Below are positions 8,776-18,314 of a stretch of DNA of 64,000 nucleotides, in pieces (the stretch's first letter is position 1; the number at the start of each line of letters is the position of its first letter). The notes under the pieces are model-generated. The model was not told where the DNA came from. It saw only the letters and a list, made by a program, of their open reading frames with translations, and ran no database searches. This stretch comes from an uncultured Bacteroides sp. (lineage in GTDB: Bacteria; Bacteroidota; Bacteroidia; Bacteroidales; Bacteroidaceae): NCBI RefSeq assembly GCF_963676325.1, contig NZ_OY781099.1, positions 744,001 through 808,000 of the forward strand, read 5' to 3'. The position numbers were made by a program, and so were the translations under genes.

Positions 8776-11700
8776 TTAGAAAAGATTTAGTAATTCTTTC
8801 CACTCTTTATTGTTGAATGATTTTAATGGGTTGTTTGAGGTGATAAAGCTTTCTGCAAGCTTACTTTTCTTTTCCTGAAGTCTGATAATTTTCTCTTCAA
8901 TGGTGTCGCTGGTTATAAAGCGATAAACCATTACTTGTTTTGTTTGGCCAATACGATGGGCGCGGCTCACTGCCTGCATCTCTGCAGCAGGGTTCCACCA
9001 TGGATCAATGATAAAAACATAGTCGGCTTCTGTAAGGTTGAGACCTACACCACCGGCTTTGAGGGAAATAAAGAAAGCGTAGATATCTTTTTCGTTAGTA
9101 AAGCGGGCAATTTCCTTTTCCCGGTCGGTTGTTTGTCCGGTGAGTAAAGCATACCGCCAGCCATTTCGGTCAAAAGCTTCTCCCAGTAAATGGAGATATT
9201 TCACGAACGAGGAGAAAATAAGCACCTTGTGTCCTTCACTCATTAACATCTCATAAGCTTCAAGTATCTGTTCCATTTTGCCGGAAGAGAATATATAATC
9301 GGACATCAGCATACGCGGATGGTTTGCCATTAAGCGCAGGCGAGTCATTCCTTGCAGTGCCACGAAGCTATTTTTCTGAATATTTTCTTTACTGCTAATC
9401 TCCATCAGTGCATTCCGTAAGATATTCTTTTCCTTTTTATAAATGGCTTCCTGTTCAGGAGACATTTCACAATATCGTACCTCTTCTGTAAGCGAAGGTA
9501 GTTCTGGTGCTACTTGATCTTTAGTCCTTCGCAGAAAGAATGGTTTTATAAGTTGCTGAAGGCGAGCCTCCATCCGGCTATTACCCTCTTTCGTGATGGG
9601 AACGATAAAATGATTCCGAAAACTCTCCGAACTACCCAACATTCCCGGGTTGATAAAGTTAAACTGTGCCCAAAGATCCTTCAGAGAATTCTCTATTGGG
9701 GTGCCGGTTAGCACAAGTCTATGCTTTGCCTTTAGTCTGATGACTGAATGATATGTAACGGAATCCGGATTCTTGATAGTTTGACTCTCATCCAGAATAA
9801 CACATTCAAAAGGATAGTCTTCAATCAGTTCAATGTCATTCCTGAGCACACCGTAAGTTGTGATTATCACATTGTAATGATTGAACACACGCTTGATTCC
9901 TTTGCTTCTCAATCTGCCTGTTCCTGAATATTCATAGGTGCTCAGTGAACTGAACTTTTTTATCTCCCTTATCCAGTTAGGAAGAAGGGAAGTGGGGACA
10001 ACTACCAGAGAAGCGGGATGGGGATCAGCTTTTGAAGCTGATTCTGTAGTTGGTATTATTTCTATTGCCAGAGTTGCCTGATGAGAGTCGTTGTTCTGAT
10101 GAAGTGTATTATTAGGTGTTACGGTAAAATCTTCCGCTTGCTCATCTCCGAATAAAGAAAGTTGTCCAGTTTTATCTGCAGAATAGGTGCAATTGGGGTC
10201 TGAAAACACTTCTTCTGTAATATTTTCAGATGAATTATATAGATGCTGAAGCATTGTGATGGTTTGCAAGGTTTTTCCAAGCCCCATATCATCAGCCAAA
10301 CACCCTCCAAAGTTATTATCCATCAAATGTACCATCCATGAAAATCCCTCTTTCTGATAACTGCGAAGAGTAGCTTTTACTTTTGATGGAATAGGGTATT
10401 CTTTCTTTTCTATATATTCTTTTTGTAATTTTTTAAGTTCATTGGTAAAACTTTCCTGATTTAGTTCGTCTAATAGCTTGAAGTGTACTTTTTGTAATCG
10501 GATTCCTTCTTCTTGCTTGGTGCCCAATGTCATGAGTTCGCTGTATTTTTCAAACCACTCTTCGGGAAGCAGAGCAATATCACCATTAGGTAGAATAAAT
10601 TCACGCTCTCCTTTAATTATGTATTTTTTGAAATGAAAGAAGGGAAAATGAAAACTTCCAATCTGAACCTTTATCTGAATATCAAACCAGTCGGGTTGGA
10701 CACTGATTTCCTGTTTCAGGGATATTTCTCCTAAATAATAATTTGAACCGGATTCTGAATGGTTTAACTCAAACATATCCTGTAGTGAATCTTTATGTGT
10801 ACCCATCCACCTGATAAGACTCTTTTCCGGTGCATCATCGGATAAGATGAATTGTGAATCGCCAACCTGTTTTAATCTCCATTCCTTAAGTTGTTCCACG
10901 CATTGTTCTTCCCAATGGATGTCGCGGGTAAAATAATGAACGAAGTGCTTCTCATTACACTCTTCAATTCTCACATACTTCTTTTGGCTTATTTCTCCCG
11001 GAGCAAAGCTATGGTCATTATACAGGAAACGTAGTCTAATTAATGGCTGCTGTAAAACTGATTTCTCAATGGAAAGTTCTGCTTTTCGGTGAGTTAATTC
11101 TTCTGTTATGTCAATGCCTGAAGCTTCCACTTGAAATCGTTCCATTGCAGGTAGTACAATCTGCTGCATATATTTTCCGGCCATTGATGCCGGAACCTCT
11201 ACTGTGTTCTTGTTAAAGAACGGCAGCAGGCGGGATGCTTCTATGTCTCTGAATACCAGTAACTCATCTTTAGCCATGATGCATGCCGGCTGGGCAGTAA
11301 GTATAATGACCGGTTTTTTATCTTTCAGGCTGACAGGTTTTCCGTTTGCCTGGCAGGTAATGGAATAACGAAAGAAATGTTCTGTCGATTCAAAATGAAA
11401 GAACACCTCAGCATCCTCTTTCATCACTTTAATGAGACTGTGGCTGTAGAGTGCTTTTTTTCCTAACTCTTTATAATAAAGTGGTATGTTGTGGATACGT
11501 ATCAGCTGGATTATTTCCAGTTGCTTTTTATCTATGAAGGGACGAATGTTATCTTTGAGTTTTTCTTCTGTCAGTTTGCGCAGAAATCCGGATATTGTTT
11601 TCTCTTTAGAAAAGACCTCCATAAGATTCTTCTCTGAATAACATAAAGATAGCTTGATAATCTCTTTTTCAGTTTCACTGAGTGAGTTATCAGATAAAGA

Positions 11701-11820
11701 AGCAGAAGTTGCCTGTTCCTCCACCTGAATAATCTCTTCCGACTCTTTTTTTACAAGATATGGAATAAGAAGCGTGCCTAAGCTAAGATGGCGGGTAAGA
11801 CCTACTATTAATTTCAACAT
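8776..11820 (-). CDS. SNF2-family DNA translocase/helicase
   Basis: A 1014-residue SWI2/SNF2 ATPase. The helicase core fills the C-terminal half: Walker A DDMGLGKT near residue 510, DESQ Walker B near 677, LTGTPIENS motif III, and in the second RecA lobe LLTGQTTDRE, SLKAGGVGLNLT and the arginine-finger motif QAVSRAHRIGQTKQV. The N-terminal 450 residues are divergent, as in bacterial SNF2 proteins. Such proteins move along duplex DNA or displace bound proteins; RapA-like and repair roles are known in bacteria. The gene stands alone, and no methylase or restriction gene is nearby, so a defence role is unsupported. Confidence 0.92.
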   Translation of the reverse strand: MLKLIVGLTRHLSLGTLLIPYLVKKESEEIIQVEEQATSASLSDNSLSETEKEIIKLSLCYSEKNLMEVFSKEKTISGFLRKLTEEKLKDNIRPFIDKKQLEIIQLIRIHNIPLYYKELGKKALYSHSLIKVMKEDAEVFFHFESTEHFFRYSITCQANGKPVSLKDKKPVIILTAQPACIMAKDELLVFRDIEASRLLPFFNKNTVEVPASMAGKYMQQIVLPAMERFQVEASGIDITEELTHRKAELSIEKSVLQQPLIRLRFLYNDHSFAPGEISQKKYVRIEECNEKHFVHYFTRDIHWEEQCVEQLKEWRLKQVGDSQFILSDDAPEKSLIRWMGTHKDSLQDMFELNHSESGSNYYLGEISLKQEISVQPDWFDIQIKVQIGSFHFPFFHFKKYIIKGEREFILPNGDIALLPEEWFEKYSELMTLGTKQEEGIRLQKVHFKLLDELNQESFTNELKKLQKEYIEKKEYPIPSKVKATLRSYQKEGFSWMVHLMDNNFGGCLADDMGLGKTLQTITMLQHLYNSSENITEEVFSDPNCTYSADKTGQLSLFGDEQAEDFTVTPNNTLHQNNDSHQATLAIEIIPTTESASKADPHPASLVVVPTSLLPNWIREIKKFSSLSTYEYSGTGRLRSKGIKRVFNHYNVIITTYGVLRNDIELIEDYPFECVILDESQTIKNPDSVTYHSVIRLKAKHRLVLTGTPIENSLKDLWAQFNFINPGMLGSSESFRNHFIVPITKEGNSRMEARLQQLIKPFFLRRTKDQVAPELPSLTEEVRYCEMSPEQEAIYKKEKNILRNALMEISSKENIQKNSFVALQGMTRLRLMANHPRMLMSDYIFSSGKMEQILEAYEMLMSEGHKVLIFSSFVKYLHLLGEAFDRNGWRYALLTGQTTDREKEIARFTNEKDIYAFFISLKAGGVGLNLTEADYVFIIDPWWNPAAEMQAVSRAHRIGQTKQVMVYRFITSDTIEEKIIRLQEKKSKLAESFITSNNPLKSFNNKEWKELLNLF

Positions 11821-11847
11821 TGAAATATTGGTTTTCTTAATTCAACG

Positions 11848-11855
11848 CAAAGATA
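11848..11855 (-). promoter_or_regulatory. -7 box (TATCTTTG) of the SNF2 gene
   Basis: It matches TAnnTTTG about 28 bp before the ATG. No clear -33 element is seen. Confidence 0.5.
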
Positions 11856-11968
11856 ACTTCTTTGTTCCAGATATAAAAAATGTAACAACTGAAATTAAAC
11901 AATCCGAATGAAGTATTTGTTTTAATATTACCATCCATAAAAGATCACTTTCATTAATATTTAGGCAG

Positions 11969-13111
11969 ATGAAAATACACGAATATCAAGCAAAAAGCCT
12001 TTTTTCTTCCTACGGTATACCCGTAGAGCAACACATTCTTTGCCATAGCGAAGAAGAAGCTTTAGCGGCTTATACAGAGCTGGATATGGAGAAAGTAATG
12101 ATAAAAGCGCAGGTCCTTGCTGGTGGAAGAGGTAAGGCTGGTGGAGTGAAACTTGCAAAGAGTGCCGATGATGTAATGAACTATACCAGTTCAATGCTGC
12201 AAATGAAAATTAAAGATTTACCGGTAACTAGAGTACTGGTAAGCGAAGCGGTTAACATTGAAACGGAATTTTATCTGAGCTTTAGCATTGATAGGAAAAA
12301 TAAATCAGTGATTATGATGTTGAGCTCTGAGGGAGGCGTCGAGATTGAAGAAGTAGCCAAGTATACTCCTGAAAATATCTACAAAGTTAATATTGATCCT
12401 TTTATTGGCATGCCCGATTATATTGCAAGAAGAATTGCTTTCTTTTTGTTTGATGACATGGATCTGGTTAATCAGATGGTGCAGATATTGCAGAATATGT
12501 ATCAGTTAATGATTGATAAAGATGCATCGCTTGTAGAAATTAATCCGCTGGTCCTCACAGAAGAGGGAAATCTGATCGCACTTGATGCAAAAATGTCTTT
12601 TGATGATAGTGCCTTATATCGGCAGGAGGATATCTGTTTCTTCTCAGAGCCTACGGAAGAGGAGGAAATGGAGTTACATGCAAAGGCCAAAGGCTTCAGT
12701 TATGTTCATCTAACCGGAGATATTGGTTGTATGGTTAATGGAGCCGGGTTGGCAATGGCTACTATGGATCTGATTAAGCTTAACGAAGGTTGCCCTGCTA
12801 ATTTTCTGGATATTGGTGGTAGCTCGAATCCGAAAAAGATTACTGAAGCAATGAAGCTTTTGTTGGAGGATGACCGGCTGAAGGTGATTCTGGTTAATAT
12901 ATTCGGAGGAATTACCCGCTGTGATGATGTGGCAAATGGTTTGCTTAAGGCTTATGAGTTGTTGCATGCTGATATTCCGGTTGTTGTTCGTCTCACCGGT
13001 ACTAATGAAGAAGAGGGTAGGGCATTGCTTCGTTCTTCTAATTTTCTTGTAACAGATACAATGGGTGAGGCAGTTCGTGCAGCTGTAAATCTATCAATAA
13101 AGGCAGGTTAA
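11969..13111 (+). CDS. sucC: Succinyl-CoA synthetase (ADP/GDP-forming) beta subunit
   Basis: A 380-residue ATP-grasp subunit that binds nucleotide and succinate in the TCA-cycle enzyme making succinate plus ATP/GTP from succinyl-CoA. The N terminus MKIHEYQAKSLFSSYGIPV is typical, followed by KAQVLAGGRGKAGGVK (nucleotide binding) and, near residue 265, the LDIGGSS and NIFGGITRCD segments of the C-terminal CoA-ligase fold. Length is normal. sucD follows 35 bp later, forming an operon. In a fermenting Bacteroides the enzyme links the reductive succinate branch to ATP formation. Confidence 0.96.
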   Translation: MKIHEYQAKSLFSSYGIPVEQHILCHSEEEALAAYTELDMEKVMIKAQVLAGGRGKAGGVKLAKSADDVMNYTSSMLQMKIKDLPVTRVLVSEAVNIETEFYLSFSIDRKNKSVIMMLSSEGGVEIEEVAKYTPENIYKVNIDPFIGMPDYIARRIAFFLFDDMDLVNQMVQILQNMYQLMIDKDASLVEINPLVLTEEGNLIALDAKMSFDDSALYRQEDICFFSEPTEEEEMELHAKAKGFSYVHLTGDIGCMVNGAGLAMATMDLIKLNEGCPANFLDIGGSSNPKKITEAMKLLLEDDRLKVILVNIFGGITRCDDVANGLLKAYELLHADIPVVVRLTGTNEEEGRALLRSSNFLVTDTMGEAVRAAVNLSIKAG

Positions 13112-13146
13112 AAAATGCATATAACAATCAACTAAATTCATTAGAT

Positions 13147-14031
13147 ATGAGTATCCTAATAAACGAATCAACCCGTCTGGTTGTACAAGGTATCACTGGC
13201 AGAGACGGATACTTTCACGCAATGAAGATGAAGGCTTACGGAACAAATGTGGTGGCTGGAACTTCTCCTGGAAAGGGAGGCCAGGATGTAGATAACATTC
13301 CTGTATTTAACACCATGTATGAGGCTGTTGATCAGACAGGAGCCAATACTTCGGCTATTTTTGTTCCTCCGGCATTTGCTGCTGATGCTATTATGGAAGC
13401 TGCTGATGCAGGTATCGGACTGATTATCTGTATTACAGAAGGAATACCTACGCTGGATGCCATTAAAGCTTATAATTTTGTTCAGCAGAAAGGAGCGATA
13501 CTTATTGGTCCTAACAGTCCTGGATTGGTTTCTCCAGGTAGAAGTATGGTGAGTATCATGCCTTCTAAGATATTCATAAAAGGTAATGTTGGAATCATTA
13601 GCCGAAGCGGGACTTTAACTTATGAAGTTGTTTCTCATCTCACGGCAAAAGGTTTGGGACAATCAACAGCTGTAGGAATAGGGGGTGATAAAGTCGTTGG
13701 ACTCTATTATCGTGAGCTTCTTGAATTGTTTGAAAAAGATAAGGATACGCAATCCATTGTTTTAATTGGAGAGATTGGTGGAAATGCTGAAGAAAGGGCT
13801 GCTGAGTTTATTCGCTGGCAAATCACTAAACCCGTTGTAGCATTTATTGCCGGACAGTCTGCTCCACCGGAAAAACAAATGGGGCATGCCGGAGCTATTA
13901 TTTCCAGTGGTTCGGGAACTGCAGAGGAAAAGATTGCTGCTTTTGAGGCTGCTGGTGTTACAGTGGCAAAGGATCCTTGTTTAATTCCTAAACTGATTGT
14001 GGAAAGTCAGCTGAAAAGAATGCGTTTATAA
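13147..14031 (+). CDS. sucD: Succinyl-CoA synthetase alpha subunit
   Basis: A 294-residue CoA-binding and ligase subunit. Residues 1-120 form the Rossmann CoA domain (VVQGITGRDGYFHAMKM). IGPNSPGLVSPG and GIISRSGTLTYE follow, and the active-site histidine that is phosphorylated lies in the MGHAGAI motif near residue 246. Length matches the family. It is translationally linked to sucC, 35 bp upstream. Confidence 0.96.
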   Translation: MSILINESTRLVVQGITGRDGYFHAMKMKAYGTNVVAGTSPGKGGQDVDNIPVFNTMYEAVDQTGANTSAIFVPPAFAADAIMEAADAGIGLIICITEGIPTLDAIKAYNFVQQKGAILIGPNSPGLVSPGRSMVSIMPSKIFIKGNVGIISRSGTLTYEVVSHLTAKGLGQSTAVGIGGDKVVGLYYRELLELFEKDKDTQSIVLIGEIGGNAEERAAEFIRWQITKPVVAFIAGQSAPPEKQMGHAGAIISSGSGTAEEKIAAFEAAGVTVAKDPCLIPKLIVESQLKRMRL

Positions 14032-14077
14032 ATAATTTGTATTCTGTCAGGAGTGATAGAGTTTATATTGTTATAGA

Positions 14078-14148
14078 AAAAACGACTACCTTAATAATGA
14101 TCTCCAATCAATAAATGACGAAGATTATTTTTAAGGTAGCCGTTTTAT
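14078..14148 (+). terminator. sucCD terminator
   Basis: AACGaCTACCTTAA pairs with TTAAGGTAGcCGTT, followed by TTTATTTTTTATT. The loop is long (about 40 nt), so it may be a branched or bidirectional terminator. Confidence 0.65.
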
Positions 14149-14223
14149 TTTTTATTCAGAAGAAGATCCGTTTTTCTTTTGTTATCGTTCGCTAAACAAA
14201 TTAACCGGTATCGTTCTGATTTC

Positions 14224-15480
14224 TTAGTCTAATGCTTGTTTAATGTCATTGTACAGATCATTAACACTTTCAAGGCCAACTGACAAACGAATGCTCTTGG
14301 AACTCACGTCCATGCTTTGGCGTTGCTCTTCTGTAAAAGTTCCATAGATGGTACTTGCAGGATGAATGGCTAATGATTTATTATCGAACAGATTCGTTGC
14401 ACGACGGATCAGCTTCAGCTTGTTCATGAAACTAAAGCACGCTTCTTTTGAAGAAAGATCAAAAGTAAACATCGCTCCGGGATAAGGTCCGAACTGTGCA
14501 TTGCTTAACTGATAAAATGGGCTGGATTCCAATCCGGTATAGTTTACAGATTCAATTCCTTTGAGTGATTGCAGGCACTTGGCTAGTTGCAGGCATGTCT
14601 GTGCCTGACGTTCAAAGCGCACTTGCATGGTTTCTAATCCCAATGTTTGCATATAGGCAACTTGTGGAGTCATGTATGCACCCAGATTACGATGAATTTC
14701 TTTTCTTAGTTTAGCTGTGAAAGTTCCGGAACCGAATTGATCAGTCATTTCTACCAATTTACTTGATTGTTTCCAGTCAAATGTTCCGTAGTCGAGGATA
14801 AGTCCGCCAATGCTGGTTGCTCCACCGGAAATATACTTTGTGCTGGATACAATTTCGATATCCACTCCGAAATCTTTAGCCTTGAATATGTTAAAAGGAA
14901 CAACCGTGGTATCGGCAATTAAAGGAATACCTTTTTCTTTTCCAATAGCAGATAGCTTTTTAAGGTCGGCCACTTCCAGCTGTGGGTTGGTAATAACTTC
15001 CAGAAAAATAGCACAAGTGTTTTCATCCGCTTGCGAACGAACTTCTTCAGGATTAGTAAGGTCACAGAATCTGGCTTCCACACCAAATGCTCCCAATGTG
15101 TTCTTGATGAAAGAATAAGTATTGCCGAAGAGGTGGGCAGAGGTGATTATATTTGCTCCTGAGTATGCCACAGTCATTAATACATTACTAATGGCAGCCA
15201 TACCTGAATTCAAGGCAGTAACGCTGAAAGCTTCGGTTACTACACGTATTTTGTTCTCGAAGTTTTGCACCGTCGGATTGGTAATGCGTGAATATGCATG
15301 GCCTGAAGTATATCCGCAGAAGGCAGCTTCCATTGCTTCAGCTGATTCAAATTCGTATGCTGCTGTATTATAAACTGGCATAGATAAGGAGTGGTAAGCA
15401 TCCTCTTTCTCGAAAGGTGTGTGAAGCACCTGAGATTCAAAACTAATTTCTTCCATTTTACTTATTGTTTCTGATATCAT
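14224..15480 (-). CDS. Cys/Met-metabolism PLP enzyme, probable O-acetylhomoserine sulfhydrylase
   Basis: A 418-residue fold-type I PLP enzyme. The internal aldimine lysine lies in STKYISGGATSIGG near residue 215; YSRITNPTVQNFE and the C-terminal RLSVGLES (phosphate and carboxylate binding) are typical. Among this family, overall length and SIGG context favour O-acetylhomoserine aminocarboxypropyltransferase, which makes homocysteine from O-acetylhomoserine and sulfide. Methionine gamma-lyase or cystathionine gamma-synthase activity cannot be excluded. It stands alone. An ATG at 15480 is used; a second in-frame ATG eight codons later is possible. Confidence 0.82.
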   Translation of the reverse strand: MISETISKMEEISFESQVLHTPFEKEDAYHSLSMPVYNTAAYEFESAEAMEAAFCGYTSGHAYSRITNPTVQNFENKIRVVTEAFSVTALNSGMAAISNVLMTVAYSGANIITSAHLFGNTYSFIKNTLGAFGVEARFCDLTNPEEVRSQADENTCAIFLEVITNPQLEVADLKKLSAIGKEKGIPLIADTTVVPFNIFKAKDFGVDIEIVSSTKYISGGATSIGGLILDYGTFDWKQSSKLVEMTDQFGSGTFTAKLRKEIHRNLGAYMTPQVAYMQTLGLETMQVRFERQAQTCLQLAKCLQSLKGIESVNYTGLESSPFYQLSNAQFGPYPGAMFTFDLSSKEACFSFMNKLKLIRRATNLFDNKSLAIHPASTIYGTFTEEQRQSMDVSSKSIRLSVGLESVNDLYNDIKQALD

Positions 15481-15491
15481 CTTAATGATTG

Positions 15492-15499
15492 CAAAAGTA
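15492..15499 (-). promoter_or_regulatory. -7 box (TACTTTTG)
   Basis: It matches TAnnTTTG 12-19 bp before the ATG of the PLP-enzyme gene, so the leader would be very short or the downstream ATG is used. A GTAGA-TTTG-TCTAC inverted repeat lies just upstream and could be an operator. Confidence 0.4.
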
Positions 15500-15712
15500 T
15501 AGTAGATTTGTCTACAAAAAAAATAAAAGAAGCTTTTTCTATTGATAGAATAGTATATTGTTTTTTAGCAATTTAGAAATATACCATAAGTGTGGTATTG
15601 TATATGATCTTAATTTATTCCATGCTAGGAGGGCTTTTGAAAATTATCACACCGGATTATAATATAATTCAGGTTTACTTTTTTATATATCATTCGGGGT
15701 ATTTGTCTTTCC

Positions 15713-15786
15713 TTGTACAAAAGAATGCATTCTTCTGTACAAAACAATTAATTCTTTTGTACAGAAGAAAGATTTGTTTTGTACAA
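15713..15786. repeat. Cluster of alternative inverted repeats built on TTGTACAA
   Basis: Four copies of a TGTAC core occur in 75 bp. 15730-15744 (TTCTTCTGTACAAAA) is perfectly complementary to 15755-15769. 15713-15726 also pairs with 15729-15742, and 15737-15748 with 15774-15785, so several exclusive hairpins can form. No gene covers it. Confidence 0.75.
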
Positions 15787-15865
15787 CATAGCATAAAACT
15801 CCGGAATGAAAAATAAAGAAACAAACCGGAGATGAGATGACTTCCCACCATACCTTTATGAAAAG

Positions 15866-16190
15866 CTACCATCACTCTCTCACTCTGTTTTTAGTAATAG
15901 GCTTACATACAGTTTTTTATATCATAATATTGAGCTTTTCATCTCTCACTTTGTTCTCACTTTACTCTCACTTTTTACCCCATCCCTCACTATTTCAAAC
16001 TAAAAAGAGAGAAATGTATAAAAGTGGCCAGAAACAAAAATAAGCGAAAAAATGCTTTTTATTACGGTGAAATAGTTATGGATGAGCCTTTTTGTGATGG
16101 TTTAGTTAGGGATGAAATACATCTATCACTTTTTTATATAGCTTATATTCAATGAGTTATATGCTATTTGTGATGGAGTGAGAGATCAAA
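15866..16190. repeat. Gene-free region rich in CTCTCACT/CCATCAC motifs
   Basis: The region from the PLP-enzyme promoter to rny (about 840 bp) has no convincing gene. It contains repeated TCTCACT, ATCCCTCACT and GTGATGG words. CATCCCTCACTATTTC at 15981-15996 is nearly inverted by GAAATAGTTATGGATG at 16069-16084 (two mismatches). A 19-base match, CCCCATCCCTCACTATTTC, recurs at 52647. Confidence 0.65.
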
Positions 16191-16325
16191 ATTCTTTTTA
16201 AATATATTGAGATATTTTCTATTCAGATTATAAATGATACCGATGTTACAAACCATTAATAATAGACAAAAAAAGACCGCTTACAATGAAGTAAACGGCC
16301 TCTCAATATAATGCTTTATTATGCT

Positions 16326-17858
16326 CTATTTAGCAAAGCTGATAGCACGAGTTTCACGGATAACGGTGATCTTAACCTGACCAGGATAAGTCATTTCGTC
16401 CTGAATCTTTTTAGCTATTTCGCCAGATAAGCTTTCTGTAGCTTTATCGTCAATCTTGTCTGCACCTACAATTACTCGAAGTTCACGACCTGCCTGAATA
16501 GCATAAGTCTTTGTTACTCCAGGGTAAGACATAGCCAATTGTTCCAGATCATTCAAACGTTTGATGTAAGCTTCAACAATTTCACGGCGTGCTCCCGGAC
16601 GTGCTCCAGAGATAGCATCACAAACCTGAACAATCGGAGCAAACAAACTAGTCATTTCTGTTTCGTCATGGTGAGCACCAATAGCGTTGCAGATATCTGG
16701 CTTTTCTTTAAACTTCTCAGCAAGTTTCATACCCAACAATGCATGTGGCAATTCTGGTTCCTCATCAGGCACCTTACCAATATCATGCAATAATCCTGCA
16801 CGTTTAGCTTTTTTAGGATTAAGTCCTAGTTCGGAAGCCATTACTGCACAAAGATTAGCTGTTTCACGAGCGTGCTGCAATAAGTTCTGTCCGTAAGAAG
16901 AACGATATTTCATTTTACCAATGATTCTGATTAATTCAGGGTGCAATCCATGAATACCAAGATCGATAGTTGTACGTTTACCTGTTTCAATGATTTCCTC
17001 TTCCACTTGTTTGCGGACTTTTGCAACCACTTCCTCAATACGGGCAGGGTGAATACGTCCGTCAGTTACCAATTGGTGAAGAGCCAAGCGAGCAATTTCA
17101 CGGCGAACCGGGTCAAATGCAGATAATACAATTGCTTCGGGAGTATCGTCAACAACAATTTCAACTCCGGTTGCAGCTTCAAGCGCGCGGATGTTGCGAC
17201 CTTCACGTCCAATGATACGGCCTTTTATTTCATCACTCTCAATGTGGAACACAGTAACAGAGTTTTCAATAGCAGTTTCAGTAGCGACCCTTTGTATAGA
17301 CTGGATCACAATTCTCTTAGCTTCTTTGTTAGCTGTAAGTTTGGCATCATCCATGATGTCATTGATGAAAGATGATGCTTCAGTCTTAGCTTCTTCTTTC
17401 AATGATTCTACCAGGCGGTTCTTTGCTTCTTCAGCAGAAAGTCCGGAAATTGATTCCAGTTTCTCTCTTTCCTGATGTTGAAGCTTTTCCAGTTCTTCTT
17501 TTTTCTTATCAACAATACCTAGTTGAACTTCAAGATTCTCTTTTACAGCTTCAGCTTCTGTTTTCTTACGCTGTATTTCTTCTTGTTTCTGGTTCAGAAC
17601 AAGCTCACGTTGTTTTAACTTGTTTTCTGCCTGTTGAATCTTTTGGTTACGGAGAGCCACTTCTTTCTCAAGGTCAGCTTTCTTATTCAGAAACTTTTCC
17701 TTTACTTCCAGAAGCTTGTTCTTCTTAATAACTTCCGCTTCTACCTGCGCTTCCTTGATGGTGCTTTCATATTTTGTTTTCAGAATATATCTAAACAAAA
17801 CGTAAGAAAGAGAGCCTCCCACGATAAAGCATAAAATTGATGCTATTATTACGTTCAT
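16326..17858 (-). CDS. rny: Ribonuclease Y
   Basis: A 510-residue membrane-anchored endoribonuclease that starts mRNA decay. Order: an N-terminal transmembrane helix (MNVIIASILCFIVGGSLSYV), a long coiled coil (about 30-200), a KH RNA-binding domain with GRIIGREGRNIRALE near 225, and an HD domain with the metal-binding HDIGK motif near 360 followed by GAHHDE. The frame continues 22 codons upstream, but the ATG at 17858 begins the membrane helix directly. It lies downstream of zapA, separated by a hairpin at 17885-17934. Confidence 0.95.
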   Translation of the reverse strand: MNVIIASILCFIVGGSLSYVLFRYILKTKYESTIKEAQVEAEVIKKNKLLEVKEKFLNKKADLEKEVALRNQKIQQAENKLKQRELVLNQKQEEIQRKKTEAEAVKENLEVQLGIVDKKKEELEKLQHQEREKLESISGLSAEEAKNRLVESLKEEAKTEASSFINDIMDDAKLTANKEAKRIVIQSIQRVATETAIENSVTVFHIESDEIKGRIIGREGRNIRALEAATGVEIVVDDTPEAIVLSAFDPVRREIARLALHQLVTDGRIHPARIEEVVAKVRKQVEEEIIETGKRTTIDLGIHGLHPELIRIIGKMKYRSSYGQNLLQHARETANLCAVMASELGLNPKKAKRAGLLHDIGKVPDEEPELPHALLGMKLAEKFKEKPDICNAIGAHHDETEMTSLFAPIVQVCDAISGARPGARREIVEAYIKRLNDLEQLAMSYPGVTKTYAIQAGRELRVIVGADKIDDKATESLSGEIAKKIQDEMTYPGQVKITVIRETRAISFAK

Positions 17859-17884
17859 TGCAATTAATTTATTTATAAATAAAA

Positions 17885-17934
17885 ACGCACTACTTATACA
17901 CGGAAGATATCTCTTTCCGGGCATTAGCAGTGCG
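17885..17934 (-). terminator. Hairpin between zapA and rny
   Basis: On the minus strand CGCACTGCT pairs with AGTAGTGCG, enclosing an inner GGAA...TTCC stem, and is followed by TTTTTATTT. It can end the zapA transcript or attenuate read-through into rny. The ssrS (6S RNA) gene follows zapA in some bacteria; this element is too small for me to call it 6S. Confidence 0.6.
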
Positions 17935-17977
17935 GGGTTAATTTTCTCAAAAAAAACGGATAGATGTATTCTCGCTT

Positions 17978-18292
17978 TTACTCTTTTCTGAAGTGTTCTT
18001 CCAATTCCTGTGTCAGTTCTTCAATTTTATTAGTAAAAGGTGACGTATCATTCTTTTCTTCCAATTTCAGATTATTACATGCGAAATCAAAAGCAACCAT
18101 CGACAAAAATTCTTTTGGACCATAAACTTTGGCCCCCGGCATTCCGGATGGTTTATATTTTGAACGATACACGTTCATTCTATCGTTTACCTGCTTGGCA
18201 GCTTTCCTGTACAACTCTTCCTCATCACGATTAATAGTCATTGTAAAGGATTCGTCTGCTATTTGCAGGTTTATTTTTATTTTATCGTTCAT
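17978..18292 (-). CDS. zapA: Cell division protein ZapA
   Basis: A 104-residue FtsZ-associated protein that bundles FtsZ at the division ring. The N-terminal globular domain has the family pattern INLQIADESFTMTI...EEELYRKAAKQVNDRMNVYR, and the C terminus is a coiled coil (NKIEELTQELEEHF). It is preceded 22 bp upstream by a coiled-coil gene and followed by rny. The N-terminal pattern is useful for recognising the ZapA-like part of the fusion protein at 50288-50782. Confidence 0.88.
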   Translation of the reverse strand: MNDKIKINLQIADESFTMTINRDEEELYRKAAKQVNDRMNVYRSKYKPSGMPGAKVYGPKEFLSMVAFDFACNNLKLEEKNDTSPFTNKIEELTQELEEHFRKE

Positions 18293-18314
18293 ACACCTTC
18301 TTATTATCTGTTAA

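Noticed and set aside
8776..11820. SNF2 protein as part of a defence system
   Set aside because: No methylase, nuclease or phospholipase partner gene is adjacent; neighbours are housekeeping or sugar-degrading genes.
17885..17934. 6S RNA (ssrS) gene after zapA
   Set aside because: The position is suggestive, but the hairpin is about 50 nt with a terminal T-run; 6S RNA is much longer. A terminator or attenuator fits better.
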